DNA of 64,000 bases, from contig JBBELK010000293.1 in assembly GCA_037783545.1 (NCBI GenBank), positions 1,054,001 through 1,118,000 of the forward strand, given 5' to 3'. Shown here one piece after another: positions 44,790-56,292 of this stretch. The notes beneath the pieces were generated by a model that worked only from the letters and a program-made list of their open reading frames with translations, did no database searches and had not been told where the DNA came from. The stretch's first letter is position 1; every line of letters starts with the position of its first letter. This DNA comes from Henricia sp. BOLD:AAB3569. Lineage: Eukaryota; Echinodermata; Asteroidea; Spinulosida; Echinasteridae. Position numbers and translations under genes: made by a program.

Positions 44790-45145
44790 GGCGCTTCTTT
44801 TGGCGACCGTAATCAGAAACATGTTTGCAACGCTGAAATTTATTGATTTAACCAATGAACAGCTTTGGTTGTCGACGACCAAAGCTGATCATTGGTCGAA
44901 TCAATGATGACGTCGATACAGGTTTCTGGTTATGGTTGCCAAAACGATTCCCGGGTTTACAATATTGTGCACCGACCAATGGGGCATGTTTTCGCAACCA
45001 TGACCAGAAACATGATTCTGACGTAATTACTGGTTTAACCAATAAACGACTTCGGTTGCCGACGATCAAAGCAGGTCATTGGTTGAATCCACAGTTACGT
45101 CAGAAACATGTTTTTGGTCGCGGTCGCAAAAACAGGCCCCTGTGT
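44790..45145. repeat. Dispersed repeat with cagaaacatg...gatttaaccaat units
   Basis: Two to three diverged copies of a unit of about 120 bp containing (a/t)gaccagaaacatg, acgtaattactggtttaaccaat and gttgccgacga. The same phrases flank the nested foldback at 23465-23880. It ends about 35 bp from the homeodomain exon donor. Confidence 0.75.
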
Positions 45146-45180
45146 GTTGGTAACCCGTCTTACAGTAACGCAATACTCAC

Positions 45181-45444
45181 TGCAGCGTCTTGGGGGCTCA
45201 GACCCACCTCGGCAGCCACAATCTCCAGCGTTATCTCGTCCATGTTTTTATTCTGCTTAAAGTTTTCCTCCAGTATTTTTGCCTGTAGCGGACTGACGTT
45301 GGCAACTACCCTGTCGTCTGGGGAGGCCAGCCTTGCCTCGGCTACCGGGTTGCTCCTAACAGGGCCCCTGTGACCGCCCGGCTTGGGCGCCGTGACCGGT
45401 ACATGGGTACGGGTAGGAATTGCCGGAGTATTGCGAGTGGTCAT
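45181..45444 (-). CDS. HOPX-like divergent homeodomain protein, first coding exon
   Basis: Eighty-eight codons from ATG 45444 to the donor GCA|GTGAGT. The frame stays open upstream to at least 45540, where CAG at a pyrimidine-rich TTTTACAG could be an acceptor, so the start is provisional. Residues 1-48 are Pro/Arg-rich and disordered. Residues 50-88 (SPLQAKILEENFKQNK, then ITLEIVAAEVGLSPQDAA) match helices 1 and 2 of a homeodomain. The closest recalled pattern is HOPX (EDQVEILEYNF...LIAAEAGLSEEE), which also splits its homeodomain with an intron just here. Helix 3 (the WF segment) should be on the next exon. I searched the minus strand down to 32.5 kb by eye and did not find it. HOPX acts as a co-regulator without DNA binding; whether this one binds DNA cannot be judged. 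Confidence 0.75.
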
Positions 45445-47028
45445 GTTGTCCCTTAAATACGGAGATGCGGTCTCGTTTTTCTCAAATGAAGATGTTGAGC
45501 TAATTTCTCGGTCCTTGCAAACCAAAATGACTGGCGTTTGCTGTAAAACGAGGTAGGCCTAGATGTTACAAGCAGCGAACAGTTCAGTTTATAAAATCCA
45601 CGTAGCTTTAAGCGAACCAAAAAGATGCCAAACACAGATCAAAATGAAGATAAACCAGCAAATACTAACCATACAACCAAATTAAACCAAACGTTGCTGC
45701 CGACGACGAACGAGGAAATTTCAAACTGGTCGCCGTGCAGTGAAGTAAGGATGTAAATGGTCGCCAGGCTGGCTGACAAAAAAATTGGGAGATGGATCGC
45801 TGAACACACTCAAATTCACCAAGTTGCGCTTCGGTTCATTCGAAAGCGGATTACCAAAATGCTGTAGGCCGATAAAAATTAGCACACCAAAACCACCGTT
45901 TCTTTCGCTTGAACTAAAAAAGGTGTCAACGTGTACTGCGCGTGCTTGCAAAGTAGGGATATGTGCGGGCGGTGATGTCATGAGTACCGTACCAATGCGT
46001 TGTAACTAGGTCTTGTGAAGCGACAGATACCCGGCTATTAAGCCTGCATCCGGTGCGCTGGCGCTCTCTGCATAATTCTGCCGTCGTTGCGTGTCAATTT
46101 AGACCTATCTCGACTTTTTTTGGCCTCATATTTCATCAGAGCTCGAAAATTGCCCGGGGCACTATCGTTCAGGCTTCATCAACGAGGACAAAACTCGTCA
46201 AAAAGCGACCCCAGAAAATAAAACGCCCACGATGAAGTATTTTTTTCCCCCTTTCAATTTACGGGAGATGGTTTTGACCCTAGATAATATTTCGTATGTC
46301 GCGCGTGCGGCGATGACTGGGTGTTGAAGCAATAGGCGATTATTGGTTTCCATGCATTTTACATTTGCATAGGCTTATCTAGCCTGGCCACGGCTAAAAA
46401 TACATTTTCCATTTAACTCTACCCTTACAAAGGTTGGACTATTTGTATATTAATATTTTGTAAGCGCCATCCATACAACAGCTTATTTTTTTCACGGCCC
46501 GACGGTTATACGAGAACGGTGCATTAACCTAGACCTCACACGAGAAAGAACCGAGTACATTGAAAATCAATAACTGAAATGCAGAATAGTTTACAATTCT
46601 AGGCGTTTGTTGCACTGGTGCCAATACGATAATGCGGTAGGAAAATATGTACATATTTTATGCACATGTATTAAAATTGGACTGGTGCTGTTTTATTGTG
46701 TACTTTTCGTTCCCGCGTGCGAGTCACAAACACAAGGTTTTACGAGTAAAGAAAGCGAAACATTTCTTCCCTTTTCAGGCTTGCCAAGAGAACAGCTTTA
46801 TTTTTTTTAAGACAACGCCTGAATTAAAGAAAGTACATTCTTAATTAAAAATTAAATAAATATTTCTTTCATTTCTTAAGCATATACCGAATATATCATT
46901 ATAATAAATACGAATAAATATATAATTTAGATAGATAAGTTTTCATTTTTATTGTCGACACAAATGAAAGCTTTTAAGTTCAACGGTGTGAATGGTTGAA
47001 ATACGGATAGACTGGTTCCCGTCCACAT
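45445..47028. other. Upstream flank of homeodomain exon, no gene seen
   Basis: Presumably contains upstream exon(s) or the promoter of the homeodomain gene. A plus-strand 74-codon frame at 45785-46009 and a minus 86-codon frame at 45721-45981 overlap each other, with no family signal. 46830-46960 is extremely AT-rich. Confidence 0.4.
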
Positions 47029-47074
47029 ATTCATAGAGTTGTATAAGCCTTACGGCTTATACAACTCTATGAAT
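47029..47074. repeat. Perfect short hairpin
   Basis: attcatagagttgtataagc, then cttacg, then its complement gcttatacaactctatgaat. Twenty-base perfect arms. Possibly an element remnant or a cruciform. Confidence 0.95.
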
Positions 47075-47083
47075 GTTCCATTT

Positions 47084-47328
47084 AAGGCTGGATCTGAAAT
47101 AGTGGCTTTGGCTTTGGCTGTGGCTGTTGCTATGCTGTTCAGCCATAGCCACAGCCAAAGCAACTAATTCGGATCCAGCCTAACATATAACCTAAGGCTT
47201 GATCCGAATTAGTGGCTTTGGCTGTAGCTACATGTATGGCTATTGGTATGCTGTTGCTACGGGCGGACAATGAAAGTCCTTAGAAACAGCACAGCAACAG
47301 CCACAGCCACTAATTCGGATGCAGCCAA
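47084..47328. repeat. Two tandem foldbacks of one family (ttggctgtggctg core)
   Basis: 47084-47182 and 47192-47328 are both foldbacks with ends aaggct(g/t)gatc(t/c)gaa(a/t)t and attcgga(t)(c/g)cagcc and arms made of gtggctttggctgtggctgt. They lie head to tail 9 bp apart, so this is a tandem duplication or a double insertion. Confidence 0.9.
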
Positions 47329-47751
47329 ACTAACTGCATGATAAATGAATTTGCACTGCAATATACCATTTGACCTGATCTATACTTTGGTACACGTATA
47401 ATCGAATATATTGCACATTATTGTAAAGTAACACAAGTTTATTACTACGGTGAGAATTTAAAGGCATGGTACAACATAGACATTTGTAATTTTGAAAATT
47501 TAATGATTTGGCGGATAACTGCCGTTCGTTTTGTCGGGCCGTTCTATTTTTATTCGTATACAATAACTTGGCCACTTCGTTTTTGTACAATATTGTATTG
47601 TACAATACCTTTAAATAGCATGGACAAAAGTCAGTTCTCCTGCGAGTGTTCGAACATTGAAATGGGAGTTCAGTTACCCTGAAACATAATTGGTTTGTTT
47701 ACATGTGCGCAAATCTATGGGGGAGTCTCAGGGTACCAGACAACATAGGGC
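47329..47751. other. Intergenic sequence, no gene seen
   Basis: AT-rich. Nothing I can classify. Confidence 0.5.
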
Positions 47752-47929
47752 CATAGACACGTATCCGAAGTGTGAGGTGTGCCATGGTAATTGGCTCTAA
47801 ACATCATGGCTGTCGGGAAAATTAAGTACCATTGCAAAAGCACAGGGACACGGTTCAGTGATTGTTAGTGTAGAGCCATTGCCTAGGCAACTAACAAAAG
47901 ATGACGTATTCACTTCGGCAATCTATAGG
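47752..47929. repeat. Foldback MITE with agactgccaaagtga ends, copy 3
   Basis: Reads ccatggtaattggctctaaa, then gtgtagagccattgcctagg, ending attcacttcggcaatcta. It is an inverted relative of 15206 and 15955. Confidence 0.85.
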
Positions 47930-48710
47930 AAAGCACGTACATGTATGCAAACAAACCGCGACTTCATTATGTTTAAGGTCATTGTTTCAGAAAAAGTTTT
48001 TACCAGGTAACTCAAAAACTACACATTTTCACCTTTTGTTTCACTTTCTTGACAACCGGTTGCTATCCGCCATTACTGTGTCCATACTATGGCACGCCAA
48101 AGCAGAAATCATTCAACACTGATATAGTTCTACCATCAATCCTGAAAAACAAGTCTCAACATTTTTAAAAACTTGCCAACAAAAGCACGGTATGCCGGTT
48201 TCAAACAGTCTATCAACATTTAAAAGTCATGCCAACCTTCTTTTTTTTTCTTGCAATATTATTTTCGCTTTAGCGTGCCATAGTATGGACACAGTAATGG
48301 CGGATAGCAACCGGGTGTCAAGAAAATGAAACCCACAAAGACAATTAATTTTAGGGTAAACAAAACACTTGAATTTGGGAAATTTGTTCTACACCACATT
48401 TTTTCTCTTTCCAACTTAATGGTGGGAATCACACACAAAAAGATAAACTGTAAGTACTTCAGCTGTACCAAAACCTATTCTTACAAAAATGTAACTGCCA
48501 ATTTACATTTTTCTTAATGTACAAATAAAATTAATAAGAGAATATCGAGTTGTTCTTGTTTGCAAATAGTCGGTATGGTGCATAATCACTTTGGAAATAA
48601 AATAACCAAGTATAGGGTTATGAGGAAAAAAACCTTAGCTGCGACCACACTAGTATAATTTTTGTTTTTCATAAATTCTTCACCATTGATCTTGCCTACA
48701 ATGAACAGAC
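47930..48710. repeat. Loose inverted repeat around ccgccattactgtgtccata
   Basis: 48050-48110 (ggttgctatccgccattactgtg, tactatggcacgc) is mirrored at 48275-48315 (gcgtgccatagtatgg, acagtaatggcggatagcaacc). The element is probably about 290-450 bp, with ends I could not fix. No gene seen in the remainder. Confidence 0.65.
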
Positions 48711-49146
48711 TAAAGCCCGGTATACACTGGCACTTTTTTGGCCGAATCGACTCGACTCGTCGGCTAGAGTGGTGTCAGTCGGTGAGAGTCGCTAGACCTG
48801 CTAACCACAACCGACTGGTGGGTATACACTACACCGACTTGCCACAACTGAGTCCGACAAAAGGTCACGCAGGTCGCCATTTTGCCGATTGCACCACTGG
48901 TCACGGGATCAGGGTGCGCATGTTGGTTGGCTGCCGGGCCCACCGACTCGCGACTGGTGGTATACACTGGCACATGATGACACTACTCAACTCAACTCAA
49001 ATGAAAGTCGAGCCTAGTTTTTCAACACTGCTGAAAAACTTCAGACTAGTTCAGACAACTCTATTAGAAGTGACTGACTCCGATTTGAGTCGTGAAGTGG
49101 TTGAGTTGAGTCTAGTCAGCCGAAAAAGTCCCAGTGTATACCGGGC
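48711..49146. repeat. Foldback MITE with agcccggtatacactgg ends
   Basis: Ends aagcccggtatacactggc and ccagtgtataccgggc bracket 435 bp. There is an internal partial repeat of the end (ggtatacactggcac near 48960) and many cgactc/gagtcg words. The 164-codon plus frame inside belongs to the repeat. Confidence 0.85.
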
Positions 49147-49213
49147 AATAAGTTGACTGACTTTGGAACCAATTGTTTCAGGTCTTCTAAAGTTAGCACA
49201 GAACATTTAACTA

Positions 49214-49572
49214 TTAAAGGAGCGTGTCCAGATCACATTTTTTACCCCCACCCCATTTTTCCCATGGGTGTTGAGATTTTGATACAATATAATTCGTCAT
49301 ATTTTTCTTATTACCAATCCTGAAATTTTGCACCCTCAATCTGTATATTTTCAAGGATATCGTCCAAAAAACATCAATGTTTTGCAAACTATTTTTTCCG
49401 GTTCTATAAAGCAGTGCAGTGATTACACCAACCTTTTTGCTTCCACATCCAAATTGGAAATTGCAAATTTCCTGTTTTCTTCCCATGGATAGTATTTTGG
49501 GGCGGTATTTTATATGATTGTTAGGTTTTAAAAAAATCCATCTTTTGGAAAAATCTAAACAAGCTCCTTTAA
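49214..49572. repeat. TTAA foldback with aaggagcgtgtccag ends, copy 2
   Basis: TTAA at both edges (49214-49217, 49568-49571). The left end ttaaaggagcgtgtccagat is shared with 22119. The right part (caaattggaaattgcaaatt...cttcccatgg) is the reverse of 21860-21930. Confidence 0.82.
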
Positions 49573-51532
49573 AAATAAATTATACAAAATTTCCTAACAA
49601 TATAATTGCACGGGTGATTTTAATATTTTAAATACTGGAAGGAGAGCTGTGAACATAGACAATTTTTCAAGTATTATTTTAAAGAGGAAGAATCCCCCTT
49701 GACGAAAATCCAGCATTTAGGCTTTTTTCTTGCCGACGTGGATTTTTATTATTTTTAATTGTCGGTTTTAAGTGGATAAATTGCAAGCAAAAGTGCGCTT
49801 TTCGAAAATGAGATTTTCGCGATTTCTGAAACGCTCATTAGGTATTCATGATATGCGCATGACCCCGTGACGCAATCCTGAGAAAGAGAAGTCAACAGGA
49901 TTGTTAGCTCCATACGTTTACACGCAAAAAACTTGGAAAACCGTCTCTGTTCGATGGTGTTTTTTAAAGAATTTTGTTGGTCCAAAAAGCCAGAGATATG
50001 CCTAGTAGCTGCGTGGTTGTATGTTTTACCAGACACTATGAAAAAAAAGAGCAGAAAGGTGTTCTTTTCTATTACCAAGAGAGAGAAAAATGAGTCGCTC
50101 ATTCTAACTTGAACTACGGCCCGCAGGGAACTGTTCCATGCTGTACACAGACCGCTGTGAATGCCGTTCGTTCCGCGACAAAACCACCTGTCGCAATGCA
50201 CCAGTATTTACTTCAAAAGAGCTTCATTGTGAGCCACAATTTCACTGTTTTTTCACAAAACAGGTAATAGTAGATTGTTGTCATATTTATAAGTGTTTTT
50301 CACGTTTGTATTTTGAATTACAAGGACAAAACAGGCATGATAAACATTCACTTCGTGTATTTTCCATTCACTACTGCACAGGTCGTTTTGTATGTTTCTC
50401 AGGATGACGTCAAAACCCTGTTGATAAACAAACCAAGTGACCTCGAGCGTTTCAGAATTTCGGGTGAAGAGGGTTGGAACTGCTTTACGTTTTAAGCAAA
50501 AGCCTGTCGATTTTTTGTGAAAAACAAGTTGTCATGGTGTTGTAGACACATACACCTCCATGATAAACAGAAAAACTTAAAAATGTGGACGGGGGGATTC
50601 TAGCTGTTTAAAATTAAATTATATTTAATTTAAACTTAAACAGTAGACTTAAATTGCACTTACTATAGGAAAGTAAATCTATTAAACACACAGTTTAGAC
50701 CAAAGTGTATTGATTGTAACTATTAATTGCACTTTTACCACAACGGTGTGATTTTTAAAAAATTAGATTTTTAATTTAAATCTTGTTGCGTTGAGTACTG
50801 CACTGTGAAATCATTTGTACACAAATATACATTTAACTTTTGTTTGTTATATAATACAGTGAAAAGTACACATTTTATGCACATAAATTTGTTCTAGAAT
50901 TCATTGCACACATTTTAAAATTTTTTGTATTTATTATTTTTTTAAAATGATTTTGATTTCTAAATTGAAATGAAATGATTTGAGACATATGCAGCACGAT
51001 TTGTGGCAGAGGGTATCCCCCTACCATTGTTCCCCCATTGTGTCTCAAACATCCAAGGAATTTCCAAGAAATTATTTTCAGTTTTTAGGGGGAGTTGTTC
51101 TGAAGAGATAACTTAGACCCCAAAAGGGTTACAAATTGTGTGACAACATGCCTTTCTAAAAACCCTGTGTACAAATTTCGAATATAACGCTCGTAACTGG
51201 GAAGGCCTAAAATGTAACACAAGTGTCCGTCCCGGTTACGCACGTTATATTGGAAAATTGTATCACGCCAGCCGCGCACTGCACACGTGCACGCATCACA
51301 CACCACATGCAACATACGACCGTTGCCAGTTTATGATGCAGGTAAAGATGACACTTGCTTAGGGACTAGACTTGTACATGTCTGCTTTGCTACTTGTTGC
51401 GGTGTCGCTGAGCAGCACAGTACATGGACGTGTCGGTAAAATTCCGGAAATCCGGAAAAATCTGGACAAAATCTCACCGCTGCACTATATACTCAGTGCT
51501 TTCCCGAGACACTGAACAAACTTCATAGCGTG
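49573..51532. other. Intergenic sequence with a possible THAP-like remnant
   Basis: Mostly AT-rich with no element ends. At 49998-50093 (+) a short frame MPSSCVVVCFTRHYEKK... ends at TGA after 31 codons. Its start has the MPxxC-x3-C look of a THAP zinc finger (see findings). Continuation in another frame is not convincing. Confidence 0.35.
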
Positions 51533-51606
51533 CTCGGGTGGGACTCGAACCCACGACCTCCTGCATACTAGGCAAATGTGTGTTCACCACTCAACCACCG
51601 AGCTGG
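51533..51606 (-). repeat. tRNA-derived SINE head
   Basis: The minus strand has AGCTCGGTGGTTGAGTGGTG (box A region), a body of about 20 bases, and GTGGGTTCGAGTCCCACCCG (box B with paired T-arm). The T-arm and box B are intact but the acceptor stem is not, so it is SINE-like and not a working tRNA. The same T-arm phrase recurs at 61337-61452. Confidence 0.65.
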
Positions 51607-51950
51607 CCGGTGTTGAATGGCTGGTTCAAATCATTTAGCAGCGGGAACCACAACTAATGAGGGAAGGCGATTTAGCTTCCATCAGGCAAGGGCAAAAAAA
51701 TTGAATAAACGTTAGAAAGGAATTAATTCTTGCTTTTTTTTCCAATCATCCAATTCTTCTTATTTGAAGTCCTAGTCTTACACAGTGCTTAGGTCATTTG
51801 TATTACCCCAGGGGATGATTTCACGAAGATTTGCGATGCGTTGGAAGTACCAAAATCAACTGTGGCAAACTTACAAAGGGTTCGGTGAGTTGTGATGGAT
51901 TTGGGTATTGCAACGCATCGTAAGTGTTTGTGAAATCGACCCCTGCAGCC

Positions 51951-52446
51951 GATTTCACAAAACATTGCACAACTTGCTCCATGGCGCAAGCTGCGCAATA
52001 AACCTAAGATCGATTTCACAAAACTCTCCTTAGCTGCGCAACGTTAATTTTTTCACTTTAGCACTTGTAATTTCTAGGACGAGGATAATTTCTAGTTTTA
52101 TCAACGACTATTTGATGTTTGCGCTTGATAAAATAGTTGTACATAAAACATACGTCGTTGCTTATCAAATTTTGCACTGTCATCATGGCTGCCATCGCTC
52201 ATGTCGCTTGCTCATCATGCGTTGCGTCGCAGCTTTCACTGATGATAAAAGGCCGTTTTCTATATAACGGAAGGCCGGGGTTCAGTTCGTTGACGATGCG
52301 GTAAATACGTACGTGTAGCTAGCTGCATTATCGCCATTTTTTTACGGTCCTACGACGCGCTGCAACTTATTGCGCAAGTTGCGCAATAATTTATGGCGTA
52401 AGTGGACTTGCGCAATTGCGTAAAGTTTCGTGAAATGGGCTGCAGG
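51951..52446. repeat. Foldback element with cagccgatttcacaaaac ends
   Basis: Left: gcagccgatttcacaaaaca, gcgcaagctgcgcaataa. Right: ttattgcgcaagttgcgcaa, tttcgtgaaatgggctgc. About 495 bp. It is related to the 145-bp foldback at 27719. Confidence 0.8.
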
Positions 52447-53296
52447 GTGAAATTGGGCAAAAAAAACCCAAAATATTTTCTGGTTCTGGTCCGCACGCAC
52501 GGCGATTTCAAGCATGCGCGTCAATCTTTTTTTTTCTGCGGCAGCTAAAACAGCACCCTGATTGCCAATCCTGTAGACTACATAGGGAATAGGAACAAGT
52601 CTATGTATTTTCCCGGGCAGCTCGACCTCATACTCAGGGCAATAGATTCGGACGATGTTGATATTGAATGAGAATGAATGATAGTGAGTATGAGGTTGTT
52701 TAATCAGCGGCTTGTTCTCACACGACACAACAAGAAATTGCGATTGTGAATTAGAGCATGTCTGAGCTGAGCTGAATACTGAAATATGCCACTTATTTCC
52801 GTGTCCATTGTATGTGGAGTGAAAACTCTCAGAACATTCAGTGTTGTGACGGCTCTGCAAGTTTACTGTAAGCCTTACTGTGTACGAATCTGTGTGCGAT
52901 GGAGGGGGGGAAAAAAAGAGGGAAAAAAAACCAAACGCGTCACCGCATCAATTCCGGAACTTCGGTCTAAAAGTTCTCGTATTAAAATTTGCGAATTTTA
53001 CAGAAAAGGTACATTACATGAGACGTGGTTATGAAATAACTGTGGTTGCATTCAAAGGATGTGTTGCTTTTGTTCGTTTTGCTCATTTTGTTTGTTCTTT
53101 ATGATGGGCTAGACACACCTCATGACTCTGTGACGACATCTACAGGTGTAGCAGGGCTGTCTAATGTTGGCAATGAAACAGGCGACGTATGGTGATCATG
53201 CAGGCCGGCTGACGTTGGTAGGGTAGTGTCGGTGACGTCCATGTTTTCTGTGCATTGAAACCGTTAAAGATAGATTACAAGATTGGAAAACTGTTA
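52447..53296. other. Intergenic sequence, no gene seen
   Basis: A 172-codon minus frame (52342-52860) overlaps the foldback end and shows no domain. Purine-rich runs lie at 52905-52935. Nothing else recognised. Confidence 0.4.
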
Positions 53297-53737
53297 TACA
53301 GGGTGTCCCAGAAAAAACGAGACCGAGATTTATCGATGTTTAATCATACTTTAATCTCAATCTTGAATAATAAATGACACATATTTGGAAAAATGATATC
53401 CTGCATTTAAATATGGATTGAATTTCCATGTTTTTTTAAATCATTCGTTTTTTTCACACCTGACCGATTTTTCGCATGAATGGATTCGGAGAGGGTAACG
53501 TGTGCATTAAAACATGCGTGTTGAAACCCCTGAAATTCAGGTATCGTTGTGCAAACGACTTTTTGGTAGCCCTGCTTCATATTGTCTTTATTCATTCATG
53601 CGTGAAGTATGTATCATATGAGTGGTATCAAATGAAAGATGAGGAACTAAGCTTTCCAAAAATGTGTCATTTATTATTCAAGATTGAGATTAAAACATCG
53701 ATAAATCTCGGTTGCGTTTTTTCTGGGACACCCTGTA
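53297..53737. mobile_element. Mariner/Tc1-type MITE
   Basis: Ends TACAGGGTGTCCCAGAAAAA and its mirror ttttttctgggacaccctgta, flanked by TA. Arms continue for about 90 bp (gagatttatcgatgttt, aatctcaatcttgaataataaatgacaca, then the mirror). The acagggtgtccca terminus is typical of mariner-like transposons. No transposase remains. Confidence 0.88.
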
Positions 53738-55060
53738 TTATACAAATATTGACTGCAATACACAATCATACCAAATCGTACCAAATCGTACCGAATCGTT
53801 GGAAATTCCCATTGTTTCTCTTTTGTTTGGACTTAGTTTTTTTCGCGGACTCTTTAGGCAATCATGGACCCTATTGTTAAACGTCCCCCATTTGACTACA
53901 GAAACCCACACAACCGCGTGCAAAACGTGTGCAATGAGCATGCAATCAACACAAAAAAAACTGACGCACAGTAATTTGAAATTAAAGTAGACTTATACAA
54001 AATGTTGGAACAGTGAGATTTACTGTCAAAGAATTTTGTTGAGTTTTACTGATTTACACAAAAAGGTATTTATGAATGGGAATACAAGTGGGTTTTGCTG
54101 GTCTTAAAGGGCCCCTGAAATGGTGTTTTTATCAATGAAATCTGTGCTATGAAACTAGTCCATTGATTTACAATCATAAAAACCCTACTTGGACGTTGTT
54201 TGGGAGGTTAAAATCAAGGTTTTTTATTTTTATGCTAATGAAATTTTACATATGCATGAGTGATGTCACATTAGGAAAACACAGGAAAATCTCATTCAAC
54301 TGTGCACAAAAGTTTCCACAATTTTCTTCAACTTGCTGAAACTTTTGTAACCCATGACGGTTTAGGTTTGTTTTACATGTTGCCTGTTGTAAACCATGAG
54401 AAACTTAAGGCTGGAAACTGCAGCATTTTTCCACAATTCTAGTTTGAAGTTTTTTCTTTGCTTTTCTGCTGTGTGTTCCTAAAGTGACATGCCCAAAACA
54501 GCGCCCTCTTTCTGTGAGTTTATGTGAAGAAATTTTCAAAGTTGAAAAATGCCACTTTTTATTCATGGGGCATCAAAATGAACCGTAGTATGTCTTTCTA
54601 CACAAGTAATCCTTCATATACAGCAAACACTGTGTATAAATTTATTGAGCATTTCAGGGCCCTTTAATACATTCAGCATTATCAGCATCTAGGCCCTAGT
54701 CGGTTTTAAATGTAGTTTAAGACTGTTCAAACCCAAAATCACAAGTCTAGTCACAATAACAGTACCCTGCATAGCATGCAGCCTTACGTTTGTCTCGGGA
54801 CTTTAATAGTAGTTTGTTAGTAGTCCTAACAATATTTATGTGAAAAATTGCATGACCATTACCAAATAACAATTTTTACCTTGCAACTTCAAAGTTGCTA
54901 TTGGTTTCGGTTTCTTCTTCTTTTTCTTCTTTTTATTCTTCTCTGTGTACATAGAAAGAAAACAAATCCCAGAATTACACTATTTACTGATAATATTTTA
55001 AGGACAAATGTGACAGCAGAGGTGATACAAATTCAACTTTTACAAATTTATCAAATTATA
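53738..55060. other. Intergenic sequence, no gene seen
   Basis: 54100-54670 has weak matching ends (aaagggcccctgaaatgg and tttcagggccctttaa), consistent with one more large inverted-repeat element of about 560 bp. No exon recognised. Confidence 0.5.
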
Positions 55061-55548
55061 TAAACTCCTCAAAAAAAGTTCGGAAAGTCAAGTTTGACTG
55101 ACGATTTCTCTCGTTACTAAATCATTTCCCTTGAATTTGGTATCACTGGAAAGCCCTGTTATTCCTCTTTACAGTGATGTGTCATTTGTTACAATTAATC
55201 AATTGGGAGATGTGCAGTATAGTGGAATACAGGGGTGGGTGGAAAGTGAAATGTCACAAAAGTCACTGCTATTGTCATGCAGTGCATTCCCCTTTTGCTT
55301 GGAGGATGGGAATGTGTCAATGCACTTTTTGACAATAGCAATGCATTTTGTGACATTTCACTTTACACCCGCCCCCGTATTCAGCTGTGCTGCACATCCC
55401 CCAATTGCTTAATCATAACAAATGACACATCATCGTAAAGAGGAATAACAGGGCTTTCCAATGATATAAAATTTAAGGAAAATTATTTTGCAACAAGAGA
55501 GAAATCGTCAGTCAAACTTGAGTTTCCGAACTTTTTATGAGGAGTTTA
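55061..55548. repeat. Long-armed foldback with taaactcctcaaaaaaagtt ends
   Basis: 488 bp. Left arm: taaactcctc, gttcggaaagtcaagtttgac, tggaaagccctgttattcctc, acaaatgacacat-type phrases. The right arm mirrors each in order to gaggagttta. The centre is cccttttgcttggagg. It is a nearly complete palindrome. The open frame at 55131-55412 is derived from it. Confidence 0.93.
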
Positions 55549-55554
55549 GATGGT

Positions 55555-56285
55555 TAAAAAACCTGCCATTTTTTTAAAAATATCAATTCTTGATCAGAAC
55601 AGAAGTTTGTTGAATACAGTGAACTTGTGGATAACAAGGCACTGATTGACCAATCACTTTGGAATCGTTTTCAGGACTGTTTTCCTTCATTAGTTTTCTC
55701 CGGGTCCAAAAAGATTCCCACAGTATAAATAAAATGTGACATTTCCTGTTTCTGAAAGAATCCTGCAGTTCAGGGCTCGCACAAAACCAAGTTTGTTTGG
55801 CTATCAATCTGACTGAACCTGTGCATCTCCCAATCGGCCCTACAAGTGCAGGAGATCAGGGAGGCACTTCAGGCAGAGTGGCGCACCCTGCCTCAGTGGC
55901 TCTTACGGAGGCTGGTGCAGTCAGCCTTGTCACAAGAGGTGGCTATCAATCTAACTGAACCTGTGCATCTCCCAATCAGCCCTAAAAGTGCAGGAGATCA
56001 GGGAGGCACTTCAGGCAGAGTGGCGCACCCTGCCTCAGTGGCTCTTACGGAGGCTGGTGCAGTCAGTACTGTCACAAGAGGTGGCTATCAATCTGACTGA
56101 ACCTGTGCGACATGTCATGAGCTGACCACTGCATCCGAACCTCTCCCAATCAGCCCTAAAAGTGCAGGAGATAAGGGAGGCACTTCAGGCAGAGTGGTCC
56201 ACCCTGCCTCAGTGGCTCTTACGGAGGCTGGTGCAGTCAGCCTTGCCACAAGAGGTGGCCATACACGCTACTGACCGATAAAATG
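55555..56285 (+). repeat. Unclassified dispersed repeat with 142-bp triplication
   Basis: The left part (tcttgatcagaacagaa, aatacagtgaacttgtgg, tccaaaaagattcccacag) and the lower block (aagtgcaggagatcagggag, cttcaggcagagtgg, gtcacaagaggtgg) match the inverted copy at 8150-8545. Here the lower block is present three times at a period of exactly 142 bp (55801, 55943 and 56085). The third copy carries an extra 40 bases or so. The 84-codon frame spanning two units is repeat-derived. Confidence 0.88.
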
Positions 56286-56292
56286 TGTTACA

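Noticed and set aside
51533-51606. A functional tRNA gene
   Set aside because: Boxes A and B are present but the acceptor stem does not pair and no anticodon arm is convincing. Related heads recur in the window, as for SINEs.
52342-52860. A 172-codon minus frame
   Set aside because: It starts in unique AT-rich DNA and ends inside a foldback arm. It has no domain, no splice context and low-information composition.
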